From: Bacteroidota bacterium
Lineage (GTDB): Bacteria; Bacteroidota; Bacteroidia; Bacteroidales; UBA4417
Direction: 5' to 3'
DNA length: 64,000 bases
Assembly: GCA_020048595.1 (NCBI GenBank)
Contig: JAIFMH010000086.1
Location: 1 to 64,000, forward strand
A model generated the notes under the pieces. That model saw only the letters and a program-made list of their open reading frames with translations. It made no database searches and had not been told where the DNA came from. This document shows, one piece after another, positions 10,163-19,787 of this stretch. The number at the start of each line of letters is the position of its first letter. The stretch's first letter is position 1. The translations under genes and the position numbers were made by a program.

Positions 10163-11528
10163 TTCGCTTTTTTATTTTTTTCACGTTTAGATCGCCCATT
10201 GGTTTTGCCATCTGCGACTTCCATTCATTAAATTCGCTTTTAAGTTTCTCAACGAGCTGTGGATTTTGTTTTGAAAGATCTGTTTTTTCACTGATATCTG
10301 CAATCAGATCATACAATTCAAGATTTCCCTCCTTGTTTTGAATGAGTTTCCATTTTCCTTCCCGAATGGCCCAGATACCGTCGTTGCCATCCCAGCACAA
10401 TGTTTGGTGAAGTGCATTTTTTTGCTTTCCCTGAACGACCGGCATCATGTTGCGGCCATCATAAACGCGGTCAGCTGGAAGCTCAATTCCCAGCGCGGCG
10501 CAGATTGTCGGAAAAATATCGAGCGAAATAACCGGTTCGTCGGATGTTCCGGGCTTTAAGTGCCCCGGCCAACTCATAAAAAAGGGAACCCGGAGGCCAC
10601 CTTCGTAAACGCTGTGTTTAAAATCGCGAAGCGGGGTATTGATGGCTTTTGTTACTTTGGCGCCGCCATTATCGCTGAAATAGAAAATAAGGGTATTGTC
10701 ATAAGCTCCGGTCTCTTTCAACTTAGCAACGACTTGTCCAATTGCCAGATCCATCCGATAAATCATGGCCAGTTGAATATCCCGATCCTTATCACCGGAG
10801 TTAAATTTTTGAATATCGGCTTCAGGAGCCTGTAAAGGAGCATGAACAGCATTGAATGGCAGGTAAAGAAAGAATGGAGAATCCTTTTTTGCATTTTTCT
10901 CAATAAAGCCACAGGCTTCTCTGGCTAAGTTATCAGTCAGGTATCCGGTATCACTAATCGGTTTATCATCACGATACAGGCAGGTTTGTTCATCACCAGG
11001 TGCGCAATTTAAAGCGAAATAATCGTGTCCGCCATGACCTAAAAAGCCATAGAAAGTATCAAAGCCCCTGCTGGTTGGATAATATGGTCTTTCCAGGCCA
11101 AGGTGCCATTTTCCAAAGATGCCGGTGGTATATCCCTTCTTTTTTAGTAATTCGGGTAGAAGGATTTCGCTGACAGGCAATCCCTGACGCGAATCGGATG
11201 CGGTATAAAATCCGTATCGTTGCTGGTAACGACCTGTAAGAAGGCCTGCTCTTGTTGGGGCACACACATAACCGCTGGCATAACCATTGGTGAATACAAC
11301 CCCGGATTTTGCCAGCTGGTCGATAGCCGGAGTTGATGGTTTATTGGGTTGTCCATGATAACTGACATCGGCATAACCCTGATCATCGGCCAGAAGAATG
11401 ACCACATTGGGTAATTTTGAATCATTCTTAGGTTCGGATTTTTCTGTACAGCTTGAAGTAAAAGGCAATAAGATGGAAGTTCCCGCTATGCAAAAGACTG
11501 TCTGGAATAATAAATGTTTTTTTTTCAT
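10143..11528 (-). CDS. Sulfatase lipoprotein, arylsulfatase A-like
   Basis: A 461-residue protein with a lipoprotein signal (FTSSC, lipidated Cys 27), so it should be membrane-anchored, probably facing the periplasm or the surface. The S1 core shows ADDQGYADVSYHG, CAPTR at residues 89-93, GKWHLGLERP, NAVHAPLQ, SDNGGAKV and YEGGLRVPFFMSWPG, all typical of arylsulfatase A/GalNAc-sulfatase-like enzymes. Only three bases separate its ATG from the stop of the upstream sulfatase, and its 3' end overlaps the next sulfatase by 20 bases, so these three genes form a tight operon. Sulfate-position specificity is not visible. Confidence 0.93.
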   Translation of the reverse strand: MKKKHLLFQTVFCIAGTSILLPFTSSCTEKSEPKNDSKLPNVVILLADDQGYADVSYHGQPNKPSTPAIDQLAKSGVVFTNGYASGYVCAPTRAGLLTGRYQQRYGFYTASDSRQGLPVSEILLPELLKKKGYTTGIFGKWHLGLERPYYPTSRGFDTFYGFLGHGGHDYFALNCAPGDEQTCLYRDDKPISDTGYLTDNLAREACGFIEKNAKKDSPFFLYLPFNAVHAPLQAPEADIQKFNSGDKDRDIQLAMIYRMDLAIGQVVAKLKETGAYDNTLIFYFSDNGGAKVTKAINTPLRDFKHSVYEGGLRVPFFMSWPGHLKPGTSDEPVISLDIFPTICAALGIELPADRVYDGRNMMPVVQGKQKNALHQTLCWDGNDGIWAIREGKWKLIQNKEGNLELYDLIADISEKTDLSKQNPQLVEKLKSEFNEWKSQMAKPMGDLNVKKIKKRNDTIQK

Positions 11529-11531
11529 ATT

Positions 11532-13397
11532 TCAATTTTGAATTATTATTTTCTGTGCTGGAAATTGGTATTTGCTAATTAGTTTTATCAGGCAACTGCC
11601 ATTCGAAAGAGGTATGTCGATTGACTTTTCACCTATAAAAGACCCTAAATTGCTGTAAAGGTTTAATCCAAACATATCATAGACATGGATCCCTTCAATC
11701 TCAACATTATTTGTGTCGATCGTGACTTTTCCTGAAGTTGGATTTGGAAATATCCGAAACTGTTTTACAGGAGTTTGAATACTTCCGGTAGATAAATCTG
11801 CCTTCATCAGATCGCGTGTTTTTACGCCTTCATAATTGGCCGATTTATGTTCCTTCAGCCAGATAAGTATATCTTCCTGCAATTCATTAGCCTTGTCCTC
11901 ATATTTCTTTCTGTCCGGATTGCTTCCCAACAGGTTATTCATTTCATGAGGATCATTATCCAGATTGTAAAGTGCATTGATCACATTTGATTCTGCTGAA
12001 TAAGGAATAAACATTTTCCAGTTATCTTTCACAATCATATAAGCAGGTTGACGGTCTTCGTTGTACAACCATTCGGTAACCACATATTTACCCAAACTTT
12101 TGTCGGTACCTTCAATCATTCCACGCAGACTTTGTGCATCTGAAGGGTGTTCAGGCAATTGCAAATAATCGAAGATTGTAGCGAATAAATTCATGTTCGA
12201 CAGGTAACCGTTCACTAGTGTTTCCGGTTTAATCTTTCCGGGGAACCTGATCATCAGCGGAACATGAGCTGACTCTTCGTAAAATACATTTTTCTCGCGC
12301 ATCCCGTGTGATCCCAACATTTCGCCATGGTCGCTGGTGAAAATAACGAGGGTGTTTTCTTCCAAACCCAGTTCAGTGAGTTTATCCATAATTTTTCCTA
12401 CCCAATCATCAATTTCAGTTACCAGGGCATAATAATCTGCAATCATGTATTTTATTTTCTCCGGATCAGTATATTCCGGATTATTCAAACGACCGTTTTG
12501 GGTCCTGTAGGGCGAATTTAGCATTGGATCAGCAATGCTTGCAGGAACCGGCATGTCCTTTACCGGATACATTTCGGAATAGGGTTTTACCGGAAGCATT
12601 GGCGCGTGTGGAAAATGGAAGGAACAGGTAATGCTAAACGTAGTATTCCGGTTTCGCTCAAGGGCATCAAGGGTTTGATTGGCATAAAAGGCGGTGAATG
12701 AATTTTCAGCAGGAACAGATAATTCACCGTGAAGATCGGGCTGTAAATATTTAATATTTAATTCCTTAACCTGCTCGTAGGTCATCCCGTAACGCTTGTC
12801 CAGCGGGTTCATCAGATAGGGCCTGTCGGTAAAACTATCATACAATTCGCCTGGTTTTAAGGCATGTTTTGGAAATATCGGGTTTAAATAATCCATATAA
12901 AAGGCAGTAAGTCCGCCGGGAGCGAAAACCGACTTTCCATTTTCAGCCTTTAAAACCGGATTCTGATAAACGTCTGCATGAAACTCCGGACTATGCCATT
13001 TTCCGAAGTATTCACACCGGTATCCATTTTGGTTCAAAATTTCGTCGAAGGTTGGCATGGCCATGCGCCCTGTTTCCTTCGTCGAAGTTGACAGTTCGTT
13101 GGTTAATATCTGATGGTTTTCAACAGTGCATCCGGTTAATAGTGATGCTCTCGTGGGAGCACAAACCGCACATTGGGTATAGGCATTTTTAAACCAGGCC
13201 CCCTGCCTGGCCAGGCGGTCGAGATTTGGGGTTTTTATCACCGTGTTTCCGGCAATACTCAAGGCATCGAACCGCTGCTGATCGGTCATGATAAACAGGA
13301 GATTGGGCTTTTGTTCTTTTTTTGCAAGTATTCCCTGCGAAATAAGCAGACACCCAAATAAGATGGCTCCAATTTTTAAATACGATATTTTTAACAT
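11532..13397 (-). CDS. Sulfatase with type IX secretion (T9SS) C-terminal sorting domain
   Basis: A 621-residue protein: signal peptide (ends ILAK), S1 sulfatase core with IMTDQQRFDALS, CAPTR at residues 79-83, GKWHSPEF and SDHGEMLGSHGMREKN. The final 75 residues form a Por/T9SS sorting domain that begins FRIFPNPTSGKVTID and ends with a short basic tail. Proteins of this kind cross the outer membrane through the type IX system and are anchored on the cell surface or released. This is the only T9SS domain I see in the window, so this sulfatase probably acts on the intact polymer outside the cell. Its catalytic domain is closely related to that of the lipoprotein sulfatase at 30827 (shared TYTQ/AYTQ-CAVCAP and SHGMREKNVFY). 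Confidence 0.94.
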   Translation of the reverse strand: MLKISYLKIGAILFGCLLISQGILAKKEQKPNLLFIMTDQQRFDALSIAGNTVIKTPNLDRLARQGAWFKNAYTQCAVCAPTRASLLTGCTVENHQILTNELSTSTKETGRMAMPTFDEILNQNGYRCEYFGKWHSPEFHADVYQNPVLKAENGKSVFAPGGLTAFYMDYLNPIFPKHALKPGELYDSFTDRPYLMNPLDKRYGMTYEQVKELNIKYLQPDLHGELSVPAENSFTAFYANQTLDALERNRNTTFSITCSFHFPHAPMLPVKPYSEMYPVKDMPVPASIADPMLNSPYRTQNGRLNNPEYTDPEKIKYMIADYYALVTEIDDWVGKIMDKLTELGLEENTLVIFTSDHGEMLGSHGMREKNVFYEESAHVPLMIRFPGKIKPETLVNGYLSNMNLFATIFDYLQLPEHPSDAQSLRGMIEGTDKSLGKYVVTEWLYNEDRQPAYMIVKDNWKMFIPYSAESNVINALYNLDNDPHEMNNLLGSNPDRKKYEDKANELQEDILIWLKEHKSANYEGVKTRDLMKADLSTGSIQTPVKQFRIFPNPTSGKVTIDTNNVEIEGIHVYDMFGLNLYSNLGSFIGEKSIDIPLSNGSCLIKLISKYQFPAQKIIIQN

Positions 13398-13435
13398 CTG
13401 ATATAATAAGCACTTGTGATTTTTATAAACATGGG

Positions 13436-14812
13436 TTATTCGGCTTTGTACAAAAGAGTATTCAACTCGGAAACAACATTTTTATACTCCGGTTTTTCGG
13501 CCAGATTATTGTATTCAATGGGGTCGTTTTTTTGGTTGTACAATTCTCTCCCCATCTTCCCATTGTCCCATTCGATGTATCTCCATTGGGCATTCTTTAC
13601 CATTCGGCCAAGCATCGGTCCACGGCTAATAATTGCACGCACTTCGCTGCGAAATGATTTCGACGGATCGTTTACCACTTCTGCAAAACTTTTTCCTTCC
13701 AGATATTCCGGCATATTTTTTAACTGAAAGAGATTGGCAAGGGTTGGATAAATGTCAATGTATTCAAACATGGCATCGGAAACAACTCCTTTTTTACCAA
13801 CAGACTGGCCGGCCATGATAAATGGAGCATTGGTTCCTTTTTCGAAGATGGTTACTTTATTCCACCAGTTGTGTTCTCCAAGATGGTATCCATGGTCGCC
13901 AAACAAAACAATCAGCGTATTATCCAATTGGCCGGTTTCTTCCAGGGCTGTGATTAATTTTCCAACTTGGGCATCCATAAAGCTGGTGCAGGCATAGTAT
14001 GAACGCAGAAATTCCCTTTTTTCCTTATCAGTAAACTTGTTAAATGTTTCTATTTCATTAGGAAGTGTATGTTTATATGGAGGTTGCCAACCTTCAGGTA
14101 AAACCGGAGGGTCGCAATTTTCTAAAGGGTATAAATCGAAATACTTTTTAGGAGCAATAAAAGGATCGTGCGGTTTATGAAAACCCACGGCCAAAAAGAA
14201 AGGTTTTTCCTTCCCTGATTTTATGAATTCTACAGCTTTTTTAGCATTCTGCCCATCTGCCTGGTCTTCATCTGTGCCTCCTGCAGCTAACCAATGACAC
14301 CACTTTAAAACACCATCGGTCATGTTTCGGCCTTCGCCGGTTTTTCCCAGTTCTGTTGCACTATATCCATAAATTTCATTCCAGGCTTTCAAATCGTTGT
14401 GATCTCCGGCACTATGAAATATTTTTCCGAGACTCATTGTATAATAACCGTTCTGACGAAATAAGTTTGGTAAAGTAATCCTGTCGCCAAGTAAATTTTG
14501 CAATGGAGTTCTGTTATCCAAAATCCCAATTGATTCGGGCCGCAAACCTGAAAGGAAAGATCCACGGCTTGGACCACAAACAGCATAATTACAATAAGCA
14601 TGGTTAAACCTGACACCCTTGCTCGCCAATCGATCGATATTTGGAGTTTTAACAAGTGGATGGCCATAACAGCCAAGTGTGGTATTTAAATCATCGACAA
14701 CTATAAAAAGTACATTTTTGTCTGATTTCGGTTTTTCTGTTTTTTTATTTGGGGCCGATTGGCCAATAACAGAGCTGGCCAGAGCTGCCAAGAATAATAT
14801 GGAATTTTTCAT
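13436..14812 (-). CDS. Iduronate-2-sulfatase-like sulfatase
   Basis: A 458-residue secreted protein with a signal peptide of about 19 residues. It has [20 protein letters not shown] at residues 79-83, [13 protein letters not shown] where most sulfatases have GKWH, and [16 protein letters not shown]. The GKIFH and DLNxxLGCYG patterns are hallmarks of the iduronate-2-sulfatase-like group, which in Bacteroidota acts on 2-O-sulfated uronic acids or related sugars. The gene at 53393 belongs to the same group (GKIYHH). The 163-base gap on its upstream side holds a relic of a GH99-like gene. Expected location is the periplasm. Confidence in the sulfatase call is high; the substrate is inferred from family resemblance. 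Confidence 0.93.
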   Translation of the reverse strand: MKNSILFLAALASSVIGQSAPNKKTEKPKSDKNVLFIVVDDLNTTLGCYGHPLVKTPNIDRLASKGVRFNHAYCNYAVCGPSRGSFLSGLRPESIGILDNRTPLQNLLGDRITLPNLFRQNGYYTMSLGKIFHSAGDHNDLKAWNEIYGYSATELGKTGEGRNMTDGVLKWCHWLAAGGTDEDQADGQNAKKAVEFIKSGKEKPFFLAVGFHKPHDPFIAPKKYFDLYPLENCDPPVLPEGWQPPYKHTLPNEIETFNKFTDKEKREFLRSYYACTSFMDAQVGKLITALEETGQLDNTLIVLFGDHGYHLGEHNWWNKVTIFEKGTNAPFIMAGQSVGKKGVVSDAMFEYIDIYPTLANLFQLKNMPEYLEGKSFAEVVNDPSKSFRSEVRAIISRGPMLGRMVKNAQWRYIEWDNGKMGRELYNQKNDPIEYNNLAEKPEYKNVVSELNTLLYKAE

Positions 14813-14824
14813 GTTTACGGATTT

Positions 14825-14959
14825 TCACCTATTTGTTTTTACTCGATCAGGCATTTCAAAATCAACCGGAATCTCTTTTCTCAACATCTTCGCTCCCAAT
14901 CCGGTCAACCAGACGTAATGATCAGAAGGCATTCTGTCGTTATCCACAAAATGCGCTTT
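14825..14959 (-). pseudogene. Relic: 3' end of a GH99/GH71-like gene
   Basis: Between the stop of the GH92 gene (14976) and the next sulfatase, one reading frame encodes about 44 residues that match the C-terminus of the intact GH99-like protein at 61612. Here the text is PSDHYVWLTGLGAKMLRKEI followed by P; there it is PSDHYLWLTGMAGKMLRGEI followed by P. That is 16 of 21 identical positions, and both end a few residues after a MP-D/E-R motif. Nothing upstream in this frame resembles the rest of the protein, because that DNA now encodes the GH92 C-terminus in another frame. I read it as the leftover of a gene deleted by recombination. It has no start of its own and is very unlikely to be functional. 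Confidence 0.8.
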
Positions 14960-14975
14960 ATCACTATTGGAGTTG

Positions 14976-17180
14976 TTATTCTGTCCATTTTTCTGTTCCC
15001 CATTCTTTATTCGGATAAGCACCCATAACCAATTCAAGGGTTCCCCCATTAATTATATCGTCATGGGTAAACCAGGGGGTATTTAATACTTTTCCATTAA
15101 GTTTAGCGCTTTGGATGTATTTATTCGTTTCGGAACAATCAGGCGCCGAAACTGTAAATTTCTTTCCGGAAGGAAGATTGATCGTGACTTTTGAAAACAA
15201 CGGACTTCCAATGGTATAAACAGGTACACCTGGAGTAATTGGATAAAATCCCATGGCTGAAAAAACCACGAAAGCCGACATTCCACCACCGTCTTCATCG
15301 CCGGGAATACCGAAAATGTTGTCTTTAAACCAGGTGTTCAAAAGCATCCTGATTTTCTTTTGTGTTTTCCAGGGCGAACCAGTTAGATTGTACAAATAGG
15401 GTATGTGAAAACTTGGTTCATTTCCCATCGAATATTGGCCCACAATACCTGTAAAATCGGGGAATCGTGCATTTAATTCGTAGGTGCTTCGTCCCAGATT
15501 CTCCCTGAAAAGCTGATCGAGCCGTTTTTCAAAGGCATCTCTTCCTCCCATCAGGTTTTGAAGTCCGGGAATGTCATGCTGAACACTCCATAAATAAGTC
15601 CAGCCATTGTTTTCGTCATAATAATCGCGCCCACCCATGCCGCCGTCAAATTTGGGGTCGATATCAATCCAGTTTCCATCTTTGTCTTTCGGCATGAAAA
15701 AACCTTTTTCTTTCCAGTAAAGATTTTTATAATTTTTTGCAGTTTCGGAAAAGTGCTTGTAATCGTCTGATTTGCCCAATTCTTTTGCCATTTGAGCCAG
15801 CGCCCAATCATCGTAACTGGCTGCTAATGTAACTGCAACCGACTGACGTTTTTCAAAATTGTGAACACGCGATACCGTTTCTTTTTCATCGGGATGCAAA
15901 GCCGGGAAATATCCGTTTTTATAATAGAACGTATCCAATTCGCAGGCGGCTCCCATTCTCCATGGCACCATGGTTCCCTGAAGTGCATTCTTTTTCATAG
16001 CCTCGTAAGCCAGGTTGATGTCGAATTTCCTGATTCCCTTTTTCCAGGCATCTAAAATCATTATGGTTGAATGAAAGCCATTCATAGGAGGAGTGTCGCC
16101 TTCAAGTTGCGGAAATTGTGGTAACCAACCAGACTGTTCGTACATCCTGACATAGGACGACATCATGTCGGCCTCCATTTCAGGATTTAAAATAAAACGG
16201 AGTGGATGCAATGCCAGATGGGTGTCCCATACCCAATCATCCACGTAAAAGTTACGGTTATCGGAATGAACCTTTCCATCGTAATTGCTGTAATAACGGC
16301 CATCTTCCGTAATGTTGACCATCCGTTCGAAACTGCGGTAAAGCGCGGTATAAAACGTGCGTTTGTAGGCGTCCGTTCCACCTTCAACCTGAATTTGGCT
16401 CATCACTTTTGACCACTTTTCCTCTGCAGTACTTTTTACTTTTTCAAAATCCCAGTCCGGAATTTCCTGCCCGAGGTTCTTTTTAGCCTGTTCAATGCTG
16501 ATGTATGAAATTCCGTATTTGAATTGAATTTGATTCTGGTTTGATTGCGGCCATGTAATCCATGAATTTTTTCCACTTTTAGCAAGCACACCCTGAATGT
16601 CAAATACACCATAAGCAAAAGCATTCATCCCATTAAACGATTCGGTACCAGAAATCGATCCATCATCGTCCATCGTCCAATTAATTCCGCTTAATGCTTT
16701 AAGGAATAATTTCTTCGTGCCATTTTCAGGATAATTGATTCGATATTCACCCGTCTTTTCTCCTGGTGAATATTCCAACGTAATATCAAAATCTTCCAGC
16801 CAGGTTGAATAATAATAGGGTGAAGCAATTTCCAGTTCCTGATCCCAGGCAGAAACGGGAACTTGATCTTCAGGAAAATTACCGGAGACAGGTAAAAAAT
16901 TGAAAATTGCATCGGAACGATGACTTCTCACGGTAAGTGGAAAAGAGCGAATTTGATCGTCACGGTAATCCTTTCGGTCGGGATACATTCGAACCATTGA
17001 ATTTGGAATATGCATCCGGGGGCGGGTAGGTTGCAAAAACGGGGCTACTCCACCAATTTGAGGATCGACATACTGCAAGTTGTCTACCTGTTTTGTACCC
17101 TCTTTACATGAAAAAAGAAGCACCACAAGGGATAAAATGCAAAGCCGGGAAATACAGTTTAATCTGAATGTTTTTCTCAT
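14976..17180 (-). CDS. GH92-family alpha-mannosidase, lipoprotein
   Basis: A 734-residue protein with a lipoprotein signal (LLFSC, Cys near 25). GH92 signatures are clear in the C-terminal half: NGWTYLWSVQHDIPGLQNLMGG, GNEPSFHIPYLYN near residue 586 (acid Glu) and GIPGDEDGGGMSAF near residue 624 (the Asp-Glu-Asp base region), then AMGFYPITPGVPVYTIGSPLF. GH92 enzymes are calcium-dependent exo-alpha-mannosidases. The N-terminus is divergent: it reads TRPRMHIPNSMVRMYP where classical GH92 proteins have G-A-x-x-P-F-G-M. It is paralogous to the GH92 at 49728. Only six bases separate it from the upstream sulfatase. Expected role: release of terminal alpha-linked mannose from desulfated chains at the cell envelope. 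Confidence 0.92.
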   Translation of the reverse strand: MRKTFRLNCISRLCILSLVVLLFSCKEGTKQVDNLQYVDPQIGGVAPFLQPTRPRMHIPNSMVRMYPDRKDYRDDQIRSFPLTVRSHRSDAIFNFLPVSGNFPEDQVPVSAWDQELEIASPYYYSTWLEDFDITLEYSPGEKTGEYRINYPENGTKKLFLKALSGINWTMDDDGSISGTESFNGMNAFAYGVFDIQGVLAKSGKNSWITWPQSNQNQIQFKYGISYISIEQAKKNLGQEIPDWDFEKVKSTAEEKWSKVMSQIQVEGGTDAYKRTFYTALYRSFERMVNITEDGRYYSNYDGKVHSDNRNFYVDDWVWDTHLALHPLRFILNPEMEADMMSSYVRMYEQSGWLPQFPQLEGDTPPMNGFHSTIMILDAWKKGIRKFDINLAYEAMKKNALQGTMVPWRMGAACELDTFYYKNGYFPALHPDEKETVSRVHNFEKRQSVAVTLAASYDDWALAQMAKELGKSDDYKHFSETAKNYKNLYWKEKGFFMPKDKDGNWIDIDPKFDGGMGGRDYYDENNGWTYLWSVQHDIPGLQNLMGGRDAFEKRLDQLFRENLGRSTYELNARFPDFTGIVGQYSMGNEPSFHIPYLYNLTGSPWKTQKKIRMLLNTWFKDNIFGIPGDEDGGGMSAFVVFSAMGFYPITPGVPVYTIGSPLFSKVTINLPSGKKFTVSAPDCSETNKYIQSAKLNGKVLNTPWFTHDDIINGGTLELVMGAYPNKEWGTEKWTE

Positions 17181-17186
17181 TTTAAT

Positions 17187-18587
17187 TTATTTTAATGGGA
17201 TGAGCGATGCTTCAAATTTTTGGCAATCCTGTAACAACTCATTGACTTTTTCCGAATTAAGAACCGATAAATCGTTCGACTCCGCCGGATCATTTTTAAG
17301 GTTATAGAGTTGAATGTCATTTCCAGTTTTTGTCGGAATTATGCCGGGATAATGGCCTGGGTTCGATTGTTCGGCTGGTGCGATAATCGTAGTCCCGTCA
17401 GGCCCGCGCGAATCGCGCCAGGTGCTTAAATCAACTTTTTTAAAATAACCCGGGTTGTGTACAAACAGTTTCCAGTCGCCTTTACGAACAGACATCAACT
17501 GATTGTTATGCATGCTGAAAACCGGTTCATGAATCGTCTGCTTTCCTTTCAAAATTTCAGTAATATCCTTCCCGTCCAAAACATTCTGTGAAGTGGTTGA
17601 GACATTTGTCAGAGCTAATAAGGTTGGGAAAATGTCAGGAGACCAACAAGGAACGTCTGTTTTTTTGTTCTCCGGAAAAACTTCAGGATACGAAATGATG
17701 AATGGCACCCGGATTCCACCTTCCCAGTTTGTTGCCTTCATCCCTTTAAAGCCACCGGTGCTTCCGCCGTACCATGGACCGTTGTCCGACATAAAGATGA
17801 CAATGGTGTTGTCCAGAATTTTCAAACTTTTCAAGGTATTCATAATTTCCCCAACCGACCAGTCGAGCTCACGAATGACATCGGTATATAAATCGTCCGG
17901 TGTATCGGGGGTATAAAATTTTTCTGAAGCCGCCAAAGGTTTGTGAGGCATAGCCTGGCACAAATGAAGAAAAAATGGTTTATTCTTGTTTACTGTGATG
18001 AATTCAATGGCTTTGTTGGTATATTTTTGGGTCAACAACCTCTGATCAACCGGGTACTCCACAGTGTCCATATTTTCGATGATCTGTACCGGACGCATGT
18101 CGTTCGAATACAGTATTCCGTAATATTCATCAAATCCATGTTTCACAGGGAAATACTCTGGTTTATGTCCCAGATGCCATTTGCCGATGCATTTGGTGCG
18201 ATAGCCTGCTTCCTGAAAAACATTACCAAGCGTAATTTCACTTGCATTAATTCCGATGTCGTTGATGCCTGCATCGGGCGTTGGATTTTTAACCAATCCA
18301 TGACGAAGCGGAAACCTTCCGGTTAATAAAGTAGCCCTCGACGGCGCACAATACGGAGTCGGGACATAAAAACCGGTACAACTCACGCCACGTTCTGCCA
18401 GATTATCAATGTTGGGTGTTTTATAGTTTTTCTGTCCGAAACACGAAACATCGCCATACCCTAAATCATCTGCTAAGATGATCAGGACATTGGGTTTTTG
18501 TTCTTTTACCGGATTACTGCTTTTAGAAGAACAACTAGCGAAAAACAGTAAAGATGAAAAGAGAAAGGGATTTAATTTTTGCTTCAT
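17187..18587 (-). CDS. Sulfatase lipoprotein, arylsulfatase A-like
   Basis: A 466-residue S1 sulfatase with a lipoprotein signal (FFASC, Cys 19). The core shows LADDLGYGDVSCFG, CAPSR at residues 80-84, GKWHLGHKPEYFP, AMPHKPLAAS, SDNGPWYGGSTGG and WEGGIRVPFIISYP. The C-terminal region includes the subdomain common to arylsulfatase A-like enzymes (RKGDWKLFVHNPG, YNLKNDPAESNDL). It is the first gene after the hairpin that ends the SusCD cluster, and it is followed within six bases by the GH92 gene, so the two are probably translated from one mRNA. The sulfated sugar is not identifiable from sequence. Confidence 0.93.
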   Translation of the reverse strand: MKQKLNPFLFSSLLFFASCSSKSSNPVKEQKPNVLIILADDLGYGDVSCFGQKNYKTPNIDNLAERGVSCTGFYVPTPYCAPSRATLLTGRFPLRHGLVKNPTPDAGINDIGINASEITLGNVFQEAGYRTKCIGKWHLGHKPEYFPVKHGFDEYYGILYSNDMRPVQIIENMDTVEYPVDQRLLTQKYTNKAIEFITVNKNKPFFLHLCQAMPHKPLAASEKFYTPDTPDDLYTDVIRELDWSVGEIMNTLKSLKILDNTIVIFMSDNGPWYGGSTGGFKGMKATNWEGGIRVPFIISYPEVFPENKKTDVPCWSPDIFPTLLALTNVSTTSQNVLDGKDITEILKGKQTIHEPVFSMHNNQLMSVRKGDWKLFVHNPGYFKKVDLSTWRDSRGPDGTTIIAPAEQSNPGHYPGIIPTKTGNDIQLYNLKNDPAESNDLSVLNSEKVNELLQDCQKFEASLIPLK

Positions 18588-18650
18588 TGGGTATACCTAG
18601 TTCATTTCTATTGATGTAATTTCGGGGATAAACCGGCCTGGAAACAGAAA

Positions 18651-18681
18651 GGGCAAGACCGGATAATTGCCGATCCTGCCC
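18651..18681 (-). terminator. Terminator-like stem-loop after the SusCD cluster
   Basis: On the minus strand GGGCAGGATCGG pairs with CCGGTCTTGCCC across a 7-base loop, giving 12 base pairs with two G-T wobbles. It is followed at once by TTTCTGTTT. It starts 43 bases after the stop of the DUF1735-type lipoprotein gene and lies 64 bases before the sulfatase ATG at 18587. It could be a partial intrinsic terminator, or a processing or stabilising hairpin that keeps the susCD part of the message more abundant than the enzyme part. The T-tract is interrupted, so termination may be incomplete. Confidence 0.6.
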
Positions 18682-18723
18682 TAAAATTCCGATTTAATAA
18701 AACAACTATTTTCAGCAAATCAT

Positions 18724-19758
18724 TTACGGAGTAATAACCTTAACCGCAAACTCTTCAAATTTCATATCAGTATCCACAAATACCAGGGAGTCGTTAACGT
18801 GATATGAATTCGCTCCATCTACATAGGTATAATCCAAATAAATCGTGCGGTGCTTTTTGCCATTGTAACCTTCAGCCTGGGTATCTCCTTTGGAGTAATA
18901 TTTACCAGTTCCAGTTGCCGCTATGGAAGTGGTGCTTTTTTGTGATACGACTACGCTTTTGTTGTCTTTATTAAAGGTTAGCAACAAGCTGTATTTAGCA
19001 TTGGCTGCTTCCGTATTTGTTCCACCTACTGTTGGCATATAATTTTCTGTCAAAGACTTGGTGGTTAACTTGGTCATGATATTGTCATCGATAAACTGTT
19101 TGGAATAGGCAACAACGTCCAGAGGATTTGTTGTATTTGTTCTCTTTCCTCTTAACAGATAAACACCATGCGTTGGGTTAATATATTTAATTCCAAACAA
19201 CACATAATTTTTAGGAGTTACTAACCAATCGGCTACATTTCGCGGATCAGGAGATACTGCGTCTTCGGTGGGGACCCCACTCAGCACGGAATCTCCAGCT
19301 GCATCAGTAATCCTTACAGGAAGAACATAGTGTAAACCTATTGCAAGAGGATCAGCGAAAAATGCATCAGTTAAATTCACTCTCATTTTGCCAAAGAAGC
19401 TACCCGCAGGAATGGTTAATTTGTCGAATGTTGCATTATAATATTCAGATGGCAGTAATTTAAGTGCATTGCCTGAAGCATCAGTAATGTTTGATGCCAA
19501 TTCAGGTGCAAGTTGCACAGTAAGTACCCTATCTTTCTTATTTGAATACATTCCTCCGATTGCAGCGCCAATGCTAAAGGCATGTTCCAGGTCGATTGAA
19601 TTATCTCCAATTACTTCGTCCCCCAACATGATTGATCTGACAGGAGTCTGATAGGGAAAATAAACGGTCTGATAAGCGAAATCATCAAACTCTACATCCT
19701 GGTTTTCACAGCCGAAGAGAAGAGTTGCGATACTTAATAAATACACTATCTTTTTCAT
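18724..19758 (-). CDS. DUF1735-type (DUF5627-like) surface lipoprotein, candidate glycan-binding protein
   Basis: A 344-residue lipoprotein (LLFGC, Cys 17). The N-terminal half has the DUF1735-like beta-sandwich layout: YQTVYFPYQTPVRSIMLG, a strand-rich IGAAIGGMYSNKKDRVLTVQ, then LPVRITDAAGDSVLSG. The C-terminal half is another all-beta domain of the kind called DUF5627. Such proteins follow susD in many polysaccharide utilization loci and are often surface glycan-binding proteins. No catalytic motif is visible. It is the last gene of the SusCD block (29 bases after susD2) and is followed by a hairpin. The binding role is inferred from position and family, not from residues. Confidence 0.8.
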   Translation of the reverse strand: MKKIVYLLSIATLLFGCENQDVEFDDFAYQTVYFPYQTPVRSIMLGDEVIGDNSIDLEHAFSIGAAIGGMYSNKKDRVLTVQLAPELASNITDASGNALKLLPSEYYNATFDKLTIPAGSFFGKMRVNLTDAFFADPLAIGLHYVLPVRITDAAGDSVLSGVPTEDAVSPDPRNVADWLVTPKNYVLFGIKYINPTHGVYLLRGKRTNTTNPLDVVAYSKQFIDDNIMTKLTTKSLTENYMPTVGGTNTEAANAKYSLLLTFNKDNKSVVVSQKSTTSIAATGTGKYYSKGDTQAEGYNGKKHRTIYLDYTYVDGANSYHVNDSLVFVDTDMKFEEFAVKVITP

Positions 19759-19787
19759 ACTTGTAATTTTTACATGTTAAATGTTAA

